Positions 45,960-54,868 are shown, counted from the stretch's first letter. The stretch: DNA of 54,868 nucleotides from an uncultured Clostridia bacterium (GCA_944368925.1 CALVXG010000016.1:1-54868); one strand, 5' to 3'. Translations and numbers: made by a program. The notes: generated from the sequence alone by a model not told the origin.

Positions 45960-47864
45960 TTAAAATACGGTTTTTTCGTCGTTTTCTTTCTTGACGCGCG
46001 CAACGAACTCGTCCAGTTTCATGCTGCCGATGTCGCCCTTTTCGCGCATGCGCACCGCGACGGTCTTTTCTTCCTTTTCCTTGTCACCGACAACCAGCAT
46101 GTACGGAACCTTTTCCAACTGCGCTTCGCGGATCTTGTAGCCGATCTTTTCGTTTCTCGCGTCCGTTTCCGCGCGCAGCCCCGCCGCCTTGCAGGCATTT
46201 TCGACTTCGCGCGCGTATTCCATGGACTTATCCGAAACGGGCAGAATCTTTACCTGCACGGGTGCAAGCCAGACAGGGAATTTCCCCGCATAATGTTCGA
46301 TCAAGATACCGATAAAGCGTTCGATCGAACCGAATACCACGCGGTGGATCATGATCGGGCGGTGTTTCTGCCCGTCTTCTCCCGTATATTCCGCCTCAAA
46401 ACGCTGCGGAAGCTGGAAGTCCAGCTGAATGGTGCCGCACTGCCACGTCCTTCCGATCGAATCGGTCAGATGGAAGTCGATCTTCGGCCCGTAGAACGCG
46501 CCGTCCCCTTCGTTGACGACGTACGGAAGATGGAGTTCGTCCAACGCGAGACGAAGCGCTTCGGTTGCATTCTCCCAGTCTTCGTCGCTGCCGATGCTGT
46601 TTTCGGGACGCGTCGAAAGCTCGACATGGTATTTGAAGCCGAACAGCGTATACACTTCGTCGATAATTTTTACGACACCTTTGATCTCGGATGTGATCTG
46701 ATCGGGCAGCATGAAAATATGCGCATCGTCCTGCGTGAAGCAACGCACGCGCATCAGCCCGTGCAGCTGTCCGCTCTTTTCATGACGGTGTACGAGGCCG
46801 AGCTCTCCCATGCGGATGGGAAGATCTTTATAGCTGTGCGGGTTCAGTTTGTAGACAAGCATCCCGCCCGGGCAGTTCATCGGCTTGATCGCGCAATCTT
46901 CGCCGTCGATCTTCGTCGTGTACATGTTCTCTTTATAATGATCCCAATGTCCCGACGTCTCCCAAAGACTGCGGTTGAGAATGATCGGCGTCTGCACTTC
47001 CACATATCCTTCTCTCGTATGGATCTGGCGCCAGTAATCGATCAAAACGTTTTTCAGCACCATGCCCTTGGGAAGGAAGAACGGGAATCCCTTGCCTTCG
47101 TTGAGGAACGCAAACAATCCAAGCTCTTTGCCGAGTTTGATGTGGTCGCGTTTTTTCGCCTCTTCGAGCATCGTGAAATAGGCGTCCATCTCGTCTTTCT
47201 TTGCAAATGCTGTGCCGTAAATACGGGTCAGCATTTTGTTCTTTTCATTGCCGCGCCAATACGCTCCCGCAATGCTCGTGAGCTTGAACGCTTTGATCTT
47301 TCCCGTGGAAGGCAGATGCGGCCCGCGGCAAAGATCAGTAAACCCGCCCTGTTTATAGAAGGAAATTTCTTCCCCTTCCGGAAGATCTTTGATCAGCTCG
47401 ACTTTGTATTTTTCCGAATACTTCGTCATCAGCTTGATCGCGTCTTCACGGGAAAGCGTAAACCTTTCGACAGGCAGATTGCTCTTTATGATATTTTTCA
47501 TCTCCGCTTCGATCTTCCCGAGATCTTCCTGCGTGATGGGCGTCTTGAAATCGATATCGTAATAGAACCCGTTTTCGATCGTAGGCCCGATCGCAAGTTT
47601 GCTGGTCGGATAGATCGCCTTGACCGCCTGCGCAAGCACGTGCGCCGTCGTATGACGGTATACGTCCAGCCCCTCTTTATCCTTCAGCGTCACGATCTGC
47701 ACGTCGCAATCTTTGTCGACGACATGGGAAAGATCCACCAGCTTCCCGTCCACCTTCGCCGCTACGGCCGCACGCGCCAAGCCTTCGCTGATGTCCTGCG
47801 CGATCTGCTTGCACGTTACAGGTGCTGCATACTCTTTTTTATCGCCCTTTAAAGTTATGACCAT
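45960..47864 (-). CDS. thrS: Threonine-tRNA ligase
   Basis: A 634-residue class II synthetase: TGS domain (1-60), editing domain with HTTAHVLAQAVK, catalytic core with MNCPGGM and the motif 2/3 regions, then the anticodon domain. It charges tRNA-Thr. The ATG at 47864 has GGAGG 8 bases upstream; the frame's earlier start at 47960 falls in the T-box leader. Controlled by the T-box riboswitch upstream. Confidence 0.97.
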   Translation of the reverse strand: MVITLKGDKKEYAAPVTCKQIAQDISEGLARAAVAAKVDGKLVDLSHVVDKDCDVQIVTLKDKEGLDVYRHTTAHVLAQAVKAIYPTSKLAIGPTIENGFYYDIDFKTPITQEDLGKIEAEMKNIIKSNLPVERFTLSREDAIKLMTKYSEKYKVELIKDLPEGEEISFYKQGGFTDLCRGPHLPSTGKIKAFKLTSIAGAYWRGNEKNKMLTRIYGTAFAKKDEMDAYFTMLEEAKKRDHIKLGKELGLFAFLNEGKGFPFFLPKGMVLKNVLIDYWRQIHTREGYVEVQTPIILNRSLWETSGHWDHYKENMYTTKIDGEDCAIKPMNCPGGMLVYKLNPHSYKDLPIRMGELGLVHRHEKSGQLHGLMRVRCFTQDDAHIFMLPDQITSEIKGVVKIIDEVYTLFGFKYHVELSTRPENSIGSDEDWENATEALRLALDELHLPYVVNEGDGAFYGPKIDFHLTDSIGRTWQCGTIQLDFQLPQRFEAEYTGEDGQKHRPIMIHRVVFGSIERFIGILIEHYAGKFPVWLAPVQVKILPVSDKSMEYAREVENACKAAGLRAETDARNEKIGYKIREAQLEKVPYMLVVGDKEKEEKTVAVRMREKGDIGSMKLDEFVARVKKENDEKTVF

Positions 47865-47961
47865 CTCTTTATCCTCCGTCCTTTTCTTCCTGCTTGTCCC
47901 TTTCAATCCCGCTTCTTTCCTTGCACCGCGAAACTTTCCGAAGAACCGAACCCCACACAAT

Positions 47962-48193
47962 AAAAAACGTCCTTAAACATCTCGTTTAAGGACGCAAACT
48001 CTTGCGCGGTTCCACCTTAATTGCCGATCACGGCCTCTTTGTCACCGTATTTACGGAACGGTTTCCGCTGCGAAAAAAAGCGGTTTCAAACGAAGCGGCA
48101 ATGCGAAACTTCCAGCAAAAACGTTCCGCTCTCTGAAATGCCTGCGTCCGCTCTACTTGTCTTTTCCGTTAAGCAGATTGAACTGATTCGATT
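47962..48193 (-). promoter_or_regulatory. T-box riboswitch controlling thrS
   Basis: On the minus strand AAGGTGGAACCGCG (48018-48005) is the T-box sequence that pairs with the acceptor end of uncharged tRNA. The terminator CGTCCTTAAAC/GTTTAAGGACG (47994-47968) with six T follows 11 bases later. A stem I region with AGAGAG-like and GGAAG-like elements lies upstream. A GAAACC at about 48087-48082 offers ACC as the likely threonine specifier codon. Confidence 0.92.
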
Positions 48194-48199
48194 GTTATT

Positions 48200-48228
48200 A
48201 TTTTAATATCTTTGCCGTATTTTGTCAA
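48200..48228 (-). promoter_or_regulatory. Promoter of the thrS T-box transcript
   Basis: TTGACA (48228-48223), 17 bases, TAAAAT (48205-48200) on the minus strand, so transcription starts near 48193. Confidence 0.85.
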
Positions 48229-48259
48229 CCTATTTTACGCAATCGGATAAAATTTTTTG

Positions 48260-48958
48260 TCAGCCGAAAAATACCCGCCCTCCGTAAAACCTGCGCAGGA
48301 AATTTTCCTGCAGAGCGGTCGGCGATCCGAGGCACTCCACCTTTCCCGCACCGCTTAATACGATCTCGCGCAGAGTGTTCATCTCGGCGCTCGCATCGCC
48401 GATCAGCGCAGACCTGCGGAGCCGCCTGCAGCGGACGTCGTAGACCTCTCCGCTTTTCAAAAATACTTTCCCGCGGCTCGTGTTCAGCAGAAAACGCATG
48501 AACTCCGTCAGCTGCCCGCGCGTAAATACGGGCGGCACGCAGGCCGCTACCCCCTGCCACTTTTCGCGAAGTTCTTTCAGCCTGAAATTGAAAAAACCGT
48601 CGATCGTGTACCGCTCCGGCCTTCCAAGTCTCGCCGCCACATATTTTTTGTCTTCCGCATAATCGGCCGCGATCACCGCGGTCAAAAGGATCTCCCGATC
48701 CTGCGCACTCAGGCCCTCGGGATCGATCTGCCCGCGCAGCACCGAATATTTATAACCGATACAGATCACGTCCGCGATCCTGTCTTCGGTAAGCCTCCGA
48801 AGTGCCGACTCTTCTCCGTCCGCCCCGAGCGTGAATACAACCCTTCCCCCTTCGAACGCTATGTGCGCCGACCTGTTCCCTGTTGCCGTGAGCGCCCCCG
48901 CAACATACGCTATATACCTGCAATGCTCCTCCCGATCGGAGACAGTTAATTGTTCCAT
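48260..48958 (-). CDS. YtxC-like sporulation protein
   Basis: A 232-residue soluble protein. The block YTIDGFFNFRLKELREKW near the middle fits the IDGF..FRL(K)E motif of YtxC-type proteins, and EFMRFLLNTSRGKVFLKS matches their C-terminal region. In Bacillus ytxC lies just upstream of thrS, as here. Similarity is weak and function unknown. Confidence 0.55.
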   Translation of the reverse strand: MEQLTVSDREEHCRYIAYVAGALTATGNRSAHIAFEGGRVVFTLGADGEESALRRLTEDRIADVICIGYKYSVLRGQIDPEGLSAQDREILLTAVIAADYAEDKKYVAARLGRPERYTIDGFFNFRLKELREKWQGVAACVPPVFTRGQLTEFMRFLLNTSRGKVFLKSGEVYDVRCRRLRRSALIGDASAEMNTLREIVLSGAGKVECLGSPTALQENFLRRFYGGRVFFG

Positions 48959-49052
48959 AGTTTCAGTTTATGCGACCGCCGCCCGATTATTTACGCTTTG
49001 CCGCCCTTTTTGCGCGAAAAATAAAATTTTTCGGCGTGATATGTCTCATAAC

Positions 49053-49081
49053 TTGACTATCAATTCAAAAAATCATATAAT
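49053..49081 (+). promoter_or_regulatory. Promoter of the small membrane protein and leuS
   Basis: TTGACT (49053-49058), 17 bases, TATAAT (49076-49081). Confidence 0.85.
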
Positions 49082-49109
49082 TAGATGAATAAACGCGAGG
49101 TATTGCAGT

Positions 49110-49322
49110 ATGCCGACTCTGGTTCTGATCGCACTCATCGCCGTTTTGGCCGTTCATTACGTTTTGGCCGTCGCGACGATCTACATCCTTCTGAAAGACA
49201 AGCTGATTGTCGGCCAGAGTGCAAAGGCATCCATGATCGTGTGGAACATCGTCATTTTGTTTATCCCGATCATCGGGCCGCTCTCTTATCTCGTTTACAG
49301 GCGCTTTGCAAAGAAAAAATGA
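49110..49322 (+). CDS. Small two-helix membrane protein (PLDc_N-like)
   Basis: A 70-residue protein with two membrane helices (about 4-28 and 42-62) and a basic end; IPIIGPLSYLVY resembles the phospholipase-D-nuclease N-terminal (PLDc_N) region. GAGG precedes the ATG. It sits between the promoter and leuS, 33 bases before leuS, so the two are co-transcribed. Function unknown. Confidence 0.7.
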   Translation: MPTLVLIALIAVLAVHYVLAVATIYILLKDKLIVGQSAKASMIVWNIVILFIPIIGPLSYLVYRRFAKKK

Positions 49323-49355
49323 GGCTCCTCGCCGGGCCGTGGAGGTTTTTGGGTT

Positions 49356-51782
49356 ATGGATATGAAATCCGTTGAAAGCAAATGGCAGCAACGCTGGGAA
49401 AAGACAAAAGAGAATAATTTCAACAAAAAGAACATCGACAAAAAATTCTATGTTCTGGAAATGTTCTCCTATCCTTCCGGCGCAAAACTGCATATCGGGC
49501 ACTGGTACAACTACGGCCCCACCGACAGCTATGCCCGCTTTAAAAAGATGCAGGGCTATGAAGTTTTCCAGCCTATGGGATTCGACGCTTTCGGTCTGCC
49601 GGCGGAAAACTACGCCATCAAGACCAAGATCCACCCCAAAGATTCCACGGAAAAGAATATAGCGACCATGGAGCATCAGCTCAAAGCCATGGGCGCCATG
49701 TTCGACTGGTGCGCCGAAGTCAAAACCTGCGAAGAAGATTATTATAAATGGACACAGTGGATGTTCCTCAAACTCTATGAAAACGGGCTCGCCTACCGCA
49801 AGGAAGCACCCGTCAACTGGTGTCCCAGCTGCAACACCGTTCTGGCGAACGAACAGGTCGTCGAAGGATGCTGCGAGCGCTGCGGCACCCCCGTTATACG
49901 AAAGGATCTCACGCAATGGTTCTTCCGCATCACCCGCTACGCCGAAGAGCTCTTGCAGGGACTGGACAAGATCGACTGGCCCGAAAAGACGAAGCTGATG
50001 CAGCGCAACTGGATCGGCAAATCTGTCGGCTGCGAGGTGGAATTCGAGTGCGAGAGCGGTGATACGTTCAAAGTGTTCACAACCCGCGTCGATACGATCT
50101 TCGGCGTTTCGTACGTAGTTCTTGCCCCCGAGCACCCGCTCGTAAGAAAACTTTGCTCCGATGAGCAGCGCGAGGCTGTGGAAAACTACATCGCGGAAGC
50201 GGCGAAAGCCAACGAGATCGAACGGCTCTCCTCCGCACGCGAAAAAACGGGCGTGTTTATCGGACATTACGCGATCAACCCCATCAACGGGAAAAAAGTC
50301 CCGATCTATGCGGCCGACTACGTACTCTATTCCTACGGGACGGGCGCGGTCATGGGCGTTCCCGCGCACGACGAGCGCGACTTCGCGTTCGCGGCAAAAT
50401 ACGGACTGCCCGTTCAGAAAGTGATCGAAAACAAAAACGGCGAAACCGTTTTGCCTTTCTGTGAAGACGGCATCTGCGTCAACAGCCTGCAATTCGACGG
50501 GCGCTTCGGCGAAGAGGCACGCACGGAAATTTCCAACTACCTTGCAAAACTCGGAAAAGGCGAGCGCAAAGTCAACTATCGTCTGCGCGACTGGCTCGTT
50601 TCCCGTCAGAGATATTGGGGCGCGCCCATCCCCGTGATCCATTGCCCGAAATGCGGCATCGTGCCCGTTCCGTACAAGGATCTGCCCGTCAAACTCCCCT
50701 ACAATGTGCAGTTTGAACCGGACGGAAAATCACCTCTTGCAAAGTGCGACGAGTTTATGCACGTTAAATGCCCGCACTGCGGCGGCGACGCTCTGCGCGA
50801 TCCCGATACGCTGGATACCTTCGTCTGCTCGAGCTGGTATTACCTGCGCTATCCGGACGCTCACAATTCCAAAGCGCCCTTTGACCCCGAAATCATCAAC
50901 AAGATGCTCCCCGTCGATAAATACGTCGGCGGCGCGGAACATGCCTGCATGCACCTTCTGTATGCCCGCTTCTTTACCAAAGCACTCCGCGATATGGGCT
51001 ATCTGAATTTTGACGAACCTTTCAAATCCCTGGTTCACCAGGGCGTCATCCTCGGCCCCGACGGAAACCGTATGTCCAAATCGAAGGGCAATATCGTTTC
51101 CCCCGACGAATACGTTTCCACCTACGGCGCCGACGTGTTCCGCATGTACCTCATGTTCGGTTTTTCCTATACGGAAGGCGGCCCCTGGAGTGACGACGGC
51201 ATCAAGTCCGTCGCAAAATTCCTCGACCGCGTGGAACGCTTTGTTCTGAAAAATAAAGATCTGAAAGGCGGCTCCGACGAACCGTTCGGCCACGACGAAA
51301 AAGAACTCGACTATGCGCGCAACTATGCGATCCGCCAGATCACGCGGGACATGGAAAACTTCTCGTTCAATACGGCCGTGGCGCGCCTGATGGAGTACGT
51401 CAACGCCCTGTACAAGTACGACGGTCTGCCCGTCAAAAATACGGCTTTCCTGCGCGATTGCACGCGCGACCTTCTGCTCCTGCTCGCTCCCTGCGCGCCG
51501 CATTTCTGCGAAGAGCTTTGGGAAACGCTCGGTTACAAATATTCGATCTTCGATCAGAAATATCCCGTATGCAACGAGGCGGCACTCGTCAAAGACGAAC
51601 TCGAATACGCCGTACAGGTCAACAGCAAGATCAAGACAAAGATGATGATCTCCCAAAGCGCTTCCGAAGAAGAAATCCGCGCCAAGGTTCTTTCCGACGA
51701 CGCCGTGCGTCCTCTCGTGGAAGGCAAAGTTATCCGCAAATTCATCGTCGTCAAAGGAAGACTGATCAACATTATCGTCTGA
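49356..51782 (+). CDS. leuS: Leucine-tRNA ligase
   Basis: An 808-residue class I synthetase. The HIGH motif is in [14 protein letters not shown], the KMSKS motif in [10 protein letters not shown]; a zinc ribbon CPSCNTV/CERCG and the CP1 editing domain are present. It charges tRNA-Leu and proofreads norvaline-type errors. GGAGG precedes the ATG. Transcribed from the promoter at 49053. Confidence 0.98.
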   Translation: MDMKSVESKWQQRWEKTKENNFNKKNIDKKFYVLEMFSYPSGAKLHIGHWYNYGPTDSYARFKKMQGYEVFQPMGFDAFGLPAENYAIKTKIHPKDSTEKNIATMEHQLKAMGAMFDWCAEVKTCEEDYYKWTQWMFLKLYENGLAYRKEAPVNWCPSCNTVLANEQVVEGCCERCGTPVIRKDLTQWFFRITRYAEELLQGLDKIDWPEKTKLMQRNWIGKSVGCEVEFECESGDTFKVFTTRVDTIFGVSYVVLAPEHPLVRKLCSDEQREAVENYIAEAAKANEIERLSSAREKTGVFIGHYAINPINGKKVPIYAADYVLYSYGTGAVMGVPAHDERDFAFAAKYGLPVQKVIENKNGETVLPFCEDGICVNSLQFDGRFGEEARTEISNYLAKLGKGERKVNYRLRDWLVSRQRYWGAPIPVIHCPKCGIVPVPYKDLPVKLPYNVQFEPDGKSPLAKCDEFMHVKCPHCGGDALRDPDTLDTFVCSSWYYLRYPDAHNSKAPFDPEIINKMLPVDKYVGGAEHACMHLLYARFFTKALRDMGYLNFDEPFKSLVHQGVILGPDGNRMSKSKGNIVSPDEYVSTYGADVFRMYLMFGFSYTEGGPWSDDGIKSVAKFLDRVERFVLKNKDLKGGSDEPFGHDEKELDYARNYAIRQITRDMENFSFNTAVARLMEYVNALYKYDGLPVKNTAFLRDCTRDLLLLLAPCAPHFCEELWETLGYKYSIFDQKYPVCNEAALVKDELEYAVQVNSKIKTKMMISQSASEEEIRAKVLSDDAVRPLVEGKVIRKFIVVKGRLINIIV

Positions 51783-51804
51783 TCTTGGACAAAATTTTAT
51801 AAAC

Positions 51805-51837
51805 AAAAAAGGCGCGGCATGAAGCCGCGCCTTTTTT
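51805..51837 (+). terminator. leuS terminator
   Basis: GGCGCGGC and GCCGCGCC pair around ATGAA, flanked by six A and six T; 22 bases after the stop. The stretch 51838-51994 holds no gene I can support. Confidence 0.92.
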
Positions 51838-51994
51838 GTATGCTCTTATTGCGTTTCAATACAATCTTCCCACGCCCCCTTTTCGTCCCACGCTTACCTG
51901 CTCGTTTTTAATCGGGTCTGATCACGAAAAAACCTCCGACGCAATTCTCGGTTTTGGCGTTTGCACCTTTCACGAATGCTTTAAACGGCAATAG

Positions 51995-52027
51995 AAAGGC
52001 CTTCGGAGAATTTCCCCGAAGGCCTTT
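51995..52027 (-). terminator. Terminator after the VTT-domain gene
   Basis: AAAGGCCTTCGG and CCGAAGGCCTTT form a 12-bp stem with a 9-base loop just after the stop; T tract weak. Confidence 0.7.
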
Positions 52028-52029
52028 GT

Positions 52030-53031
52030 TTATTTTTGAATACCGTCTTGTTTCCGCAGCCCGTCTTTTTCGTCCGATTGCTCCGCTTCCGCTCCGTCAG
52101 ACCTGCCTTTCTCGGAGGCTTTCTCCTCGTCGTGCTTCTTCTTTTTCCCGAACAGGCCGAAGAACCATGCTTCCATGGCATCGCCTTTTTTGTAGATAAG
52201 AACGAAGAGCAAGATGATGGCAACGCCGATCACGCCCCAGCACAAAATTCCCCACCAGGTATTGTACGGTATGATCATGCCGCCAACGGAGAAACTGGTC
52301 AGAACGACCGAAATTCCGCGCGAAATCAGCTGCATGACAATAAAGTATTTCCATGTCATCGTGGAAAGCCCCGCAACAAAACAGAGAATGTCGTCCGGAA
52401 ACACGGGCAGTACGAACATCGCCGTCAGAATACGGCGGTCTTTGCCCTTAACCTTATGCAGCCACGAATCCAGCGCATCCCTGCCAACCAGCCAGGACGC
52501 CGCCTTGTAGCCGATGACCCTGCCGATCCAGAATGCGATCATTGACCCGCCGACGATCCCGATATAGCTGTACAGACAAGTCTTGACGGGGCCGAACAAG
52601 AATACGCCCGCTCCCACCGTCAGAACGCCCGGAATGGGCAAAAGGAACACCTGGAGCGCCTGCAAAACGATAAATACAAGCGGCCCCCAGACTCCTGTGG
52701 ACTCGATCAAATCCTGCAATGCTTCCTGCGAATCGATCTTATCCAACACCCCGGTTTCCTGCAAAATAAACAGCCCGACAAGAATTACAGCCGCCAGCAC
52801 GAGTCCCGTCAGCAAAAATTTATAGACAACTTCCGTTTTCCGTATACGGAAAACGACCATGGCGGCAATATAAAGGATCTCCACGCTGACGGAGACCGAT
52901 GTGATGACATCGGCATGATCGTGCAAAAATCCGCTCTTGAAATTCGCCATGCAAAACACGGTAAACACAATGACTGCGACAGCCGACAGCGACGGTATCA
53001 TCAGTGAAATAATTTTGTTGAAAACTTTCAT
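52030..53031 (-). CDS. VTT-domain (TVP38/TMEM64, DedA-like) membrane protein
   Basis: A 333-residue protein: three N-terminal helices, then the VTT domain with FLLPIPGVLTVGAGVFLFG and GSMIAFWIGRVIG, and the C-terminal block FPDDILCFVAGLSTM; the last 60 residues are a charged cytoplasmic tail. Family members move or scramble lipids across the membrane. No ribosome-binding site is close to the ATG (AAAGGG is 22 bases away). Confidence 0.88.
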   Translation of the reverse strand: MKVFNKIISLMIPSLSAVAVIVFTVFCMANFKSGFLHDHADVITSVSVSVEILYIAAMVVFRIRKTEVVYKFLLTGLVLAAVILVGLFILQETGVLDKIDSQEALQDLIESTGVWGPLVFIVLQALQVFLLPIPGVLTVGAGVFLFGPVKTCLYSYIGIVGGSMIAFWIGRVIGYKAASWLVGRDALDSWLHKVKGKDRRILTAMFVLPVFPDDILCFVAGLSTMTWKYFIVMQLISRGISVVLTSFSVGGMIIPYNTWWGILCWGVIGVAIILLFVLIYKKGDAMEAWFFGLFGKKKKHDEEKASEKGRSDGAEAEQSDEKDGLRKQDGIQK

Positions 53032-53104
53032 AAAAATTTAAAACACAGCTTTTGCCCTTTGTATAATATATCCATTCGGGACAAAAAAATGCCTGTGTAT
53101 AAAA

Positions 53105-53551
53105 TTATTGACTCTCCTTCATCTTTTTGATCGCTTCGCGCGCGAGCGCGTCGCAACGATTGTTGTACTCGTTGTCTGCATGTCCCTTCACTTTTACAAA
53201 CCGGACGGTATGCTGCTGGGTAAGGGCATACAACCTTTTCCACAACTCCGCATTCAAAACCGCCTTGCCGTCCGCTTTTTTCCAGCCGTTCTTCATCCAC
53301 CCGTAGATCCAGCCTTCGTTGAACGCATTCACCGTATAGGCCGAATCGCTGTACACGGTAACGTCGCAGTGCTCTTTCAACTTTTCCAGGCCCGCAATAA
53401 CCGCGTAAATCTCCATACGATTGTTCGTCGTCGAAGGCTCCCCGCCGCTGAGTTCGCGCTCAATCCCCTTGAAAATCAGAATCGCTCCGTAACCGCCTGC
53501 CCCGGGATTTCCCGAACACGCCCCGTCGGTATACAATGTAACTTGCTTCAT
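53105..53551 (-). CDS. rnhA: Ribonuclease HI
   Basis: A 148-residue RNase H fold enzyme that cuts RNA in RNA-DNA hybrids. YTDGACSGNPG (catalytic Asp), NNRMEIYA (Glu), YSDSAY (Asp) and GHADNEYNNRCDALA (Asp) give the metal site. The start at 53551 lies 2 bases after the proC stop; a longer frame from 53587 overlaps proC. Confidence 0.95.
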   Translation of the reverse strand: MKQVTLYTDGACSGNPGAGGYGAILIFKGIERELSGGEPSTTNNRMEIYAVIAGLEKLKEHCDVTVYSDSAYTVNAFNEGWIYGWMKNGWKKADGKAVLNAELWKRLYALTQQHTVRFVKVKGHADNEYNNRCDALAREAIKKMKESQ

Positions 53552-53553
53552 TT

Positions 53554-54354
53554 TTATTCGGAAAGCTCTTCCGCCCGCTTCACACACGCCGCAACTGCAC
53601 GGTCGATCATCCCTTCCATATCATCCTTTTTAAAGGACTCCACCGCCTGGATCGTCGTTCCGCCCTTGCTGCAAACAGCCGCAATCATTTCATCGATGCT
53701 CCTGTCTTCCGTATGGACGACCATTTCCGCTCCGCCTACGACCGTATTGACCGCAAGCGTCTTCGCTTCGTCTTCCGTCAATCCCTGTCTGACACCCGCA
53801 CGGATCAGGCCGTCTATAAACATATATACGTAGGCAGGCCCGCTTCCGCTGATTCCCGTCACCGCATTCAGTTTCTCTTCCGGCACAATCAGCGTATTTC
53901 CGACACTGTTGAATATTTCCTGTACAAACGCACAATCGTCCACGTCGTCTTCAAAATCCGAAAGATCCAACGCCGCCATGCCGAAATTGATCGAACAGGG
54001 AAGATTCGGCATCACCCGCGCCACTTTCACGTCTCCGAACAGCGCGTCCTTGATCTTCTGCTTCTTCATTCCCGCCATGATGGAAATTACCTTCGCAACA
54101 GGTACCCCGCGCAAGCTCTCCGCCACCGCGGGAAAAGTCTGGGGCTTGACTGCCAGCAACAGATATTCGCAGTTATCCGCCACGTCTCGGTTGTTCGCCG
54201 TCACGTTCACACCGAGATCTTCCAGCCTCTTCTGCGCCGCTTCCGAAGGATCCGAAACAATTATCTTTTTCGGTTTTATAAAAGTTATTCCCTTTATAAT
54301 GGCCTGCGCCATAAATCCGCCGCCGATTACACCGAGCTTGTATTGTTTTTTCAT
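53554..54354 (-). CDS. proC: Pyrroline-5-carboxylate reductase
   Basis: A 266-residue enzyme for the last step of proline synthesis. GVIGGGFMAQAI is the dinucleotide-binding motif and LNAVTGISGSGPAYVY the ProC signature. AAGGAG precedes the ATG. proA lies at 41695. Confidence 0.96.
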   Translation of the reverse strand: MKKQYKLGVIGGGFMAQAIIKGITFIKPKKIIVSDPSEAAQKRLEDLGVNVTANNRDVADNCEYLLLAVKPQTFPAVAESLRGVPVAKVISIMAGMKKQKIKDALFGDVKVARVMPNLPCSINFGMAALDLSDFEDDVDDCAFVQEIFNSVGNTLIVPEEKLNAVTGISGSGPAYVYMFIDGLIRAGVRQGLTEDEAKTLAVNTVVGGAEMVVHTEDRSIDEMIAAVCSKGGTTIQAVESFKKDDMEGMIDRAVAACVKRAEELSE

Positions 54355-54393
54355 CTTTTTAACTCCTTTTTTTTCAAGATCCGCTTAAAGTTC

Positions 54394-54422
54394 TTGACTT
54401 AAAAATAAATTTACTATATAAT
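54394..54422 (+). promoter_or_regulatory. tRNA-Trp promoter
   Basis: TTGACT (54394-54399), 17 bases, TATAAT (54417-54422), 12 bases before the tRNA. Confidence 0.88.
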
Positions 54423-54434
54423 AATAAAGCGCTT

Positions 54435-54509
54435 AGGGGAGTGGCTCAACGGTAGAGTAGCGGTCTCCAAAACCGTAGGTTGCGTGTTCGAATCGCGTCT
54501 CCCCTGCCA
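54435..54509 (+). tRNA. tRNA-Trp (anticodon CCA)
   Basis: Acceptor AGGGGAG/CTCCCCT, D arm with GGTAGAGT, anticodon loop CTCCAAA, T loop TTCGAAT, discriminator G and encoded CCA. Intact; its 3' side borders an integrated element. Confidence 0.95.
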
Positions 54510-54513
54510 CGGT

Positions 54514-54551
54514 GTCCCAACCACAATATATTGTGGTTGGGACTTTATTTT
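54514..54551 (+). terminator. tRNA-Trp terminator (30-base perfect palindrome)
   Basis: GTCCCAACCACAATA and its exact complement (54514-54543), followed by TTTATTTT. ACCACAATATATTG from it is repeated at 54552-54565. Confidence 0.85.
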
Positions 54552-54578
54552 ACCACAATATATTGACAGATGCCCCAA

Positions 54579-54614
54579 AGTGGCCCTAAAAGTGGCCCTA
54601 AAAGTGGCCCTAAA
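54579..54614. repeat. Three tandem 12-bp direct repeats
   Basis: AGTGGCCCTAAA occurs three times without gaps (54579, 54591, 54603), between the tRNA-Trp gene and the integrase end. Spacing of 12 bases and location fit integrase arm-type sites. Confidence 0.85.
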
Positions 54615-54732
54615 AAGTTTTTTCACATGCTTTTTCTGATTAATTTTACTATACTCTATTTTAGCCTAAACGGCAAATAAAGTCAAACGTTGCCAAATAT
54701 GTTTTGAGCTTCTTTCAATATTATATATAAGG

Positions 54733-54768
54733 AAAAAGAGGAGAGTTTCTGAAAACTCCCCTCTTTTT
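54733..54768 (-). terminator. Terminator of the integrase gene
   Basis: AAAAAGAGGAGAGTTT and AAACTCCCCTCTTTTT pair with one mismatch around CTGA; the stem ends at the integrase stop codon. Confidence 0.85.
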
Positions 54769-54868
54769 ACATTTCAAAATCCAAAGCATTAATAATTTGC
54801 TTTTGAACATTGGGCATTAAATGGCTGTAAGTATTCAGTGTTTGTGTTACATCGCTGTGTCCAAGCCT
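54767..54868 (-). CDS. Tyrosine recombinase/integrase, C-terminal end (runs off right edge)
   Basis: Only the last 33 residues are inside the window. They read RLGHSDVTQTLNTYSHL then MPNVQKQIINALDFEM: LGH carries the catalytic His and NTYSH the nucleophilic Tyr of phage and ICE integrases. The gene points toward tRNA-Trp, the usual layout where the integrase lies at the end of an element inserted in that tRNA. Confidence 0.88.
   Translation of the reverse strand, partial: RLGHSDVTQTLNTYSHLMPNVQKQIINALDFEM

Noticed and set aside
45777-47852. 691-codon plus-strand frame opposite thrS
   Set aside because: Shadow of thrS; no domain, and thrS has promoter, T-box and ribosome-binding site.
49065-50642. 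525-codon minus-strand frame opposite leuS
   Set aside because: Shadow of leuS caused by codon bias; no start signals.
54414-54626. Minus-strand open frame of 70 codons over tRNA-Trp
   Set aside because: It is antisense to the tRNA and its repeats; the RRDSNTQPTVLETATLPLS type of peptide is a known artefact of tRNA antisense translation.

Overview
The window looks like a chromosome segment of an anaerobic, endospore-lineage Bacillota (class Clostridia), probably a gut or other fibre-rich-habitat organism. Reasons: a yabP-yabQ-divIC sporulation/division cluster, a T-box riboswitch in front of thrS, an infC-rpmI-rplT leader, Gram-positive lipoprotein signals, strong GGAGG ribosome-binding sites, and a carbohydrate locus built around an ABC importer and an AraC regulator rather than SusCD. 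Genus-level placement is not possible from what I can see.

Region 1 (1-26.9 kb) is an accessory glycan-use locus, nearly all on the minus strand. In order of transcription it holds a 1340-aa surface lipoprotein with a large internal duplication, a SASA-type (SGNH) esterase lipoprotein, then (second unit) an ABC solute-binding lipoprotein, two permeases, a GH43-like lipoprotein, a CBM9-like lipoprotein, an NAD-type glycerol-3-phosphate dehydrogenase, a glycerophosphodiesterase, a GlpA-like FAD/[2Fe-2S] dehydrogenase, a GH78 alpha-L-rhamnosidase-like enzyme, a pyridine-nucleotide/FAD oxidoreductase, a DUF1667 protein, a GH3 enzyme, an MgtC-like membrane protein and a GH2 enzyme cut by the window edge. 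A plus-strand AraC regulator diverges from the importer unit. The two unit promoters share an identical 12-bp motif at the same distance from matching -10 boxes, so one regulator probably controls both. The interleaving of glycerol-phosphate redox enzymes with rhamnosidase and other glycosidases suggests (inference) a substrate carrying glycerol phosphate, such as a glycerol-phosphate-decorated rhamnose polysaccharide or a teichoic-acid-like polymer.

Region 2 (27.1-28.0 kb) is a junction: a broken serine recombinase, a 10-bp tandem repeat, and the 3' part of a tRNA-Thr(GGT) gene with its terminator. This is what the chromosomal end of an island inserted in a tRNA gene looks like, and it separates accessory from core genes.

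Region 3 (28.3-54.4 kb) is core: an Imm5-like protein and HD hydrolase, gyrA, gyrB, an M50-like peptidase, Ppx/GppA, divIC, yabQ, yabP, typA, a ComEC-like MBL protein with an Ig-like membrane partner, proA, yebC, a TrmH-type methyltransferase, rplT, rpmI, infC, T-box-thrS, ytxC-like, leuS, a VTT-domain protein, rnhA and proC.

Region 4 (54.4 kb to the edge) is a second junction: an intact tRNA-Trp(CCA), a palindromic terminator, three 12-bp direct repeats and the C-terminal end of a tyrosine recombinase reading in from beyond the right edge, i.e. the end of another integrated element.
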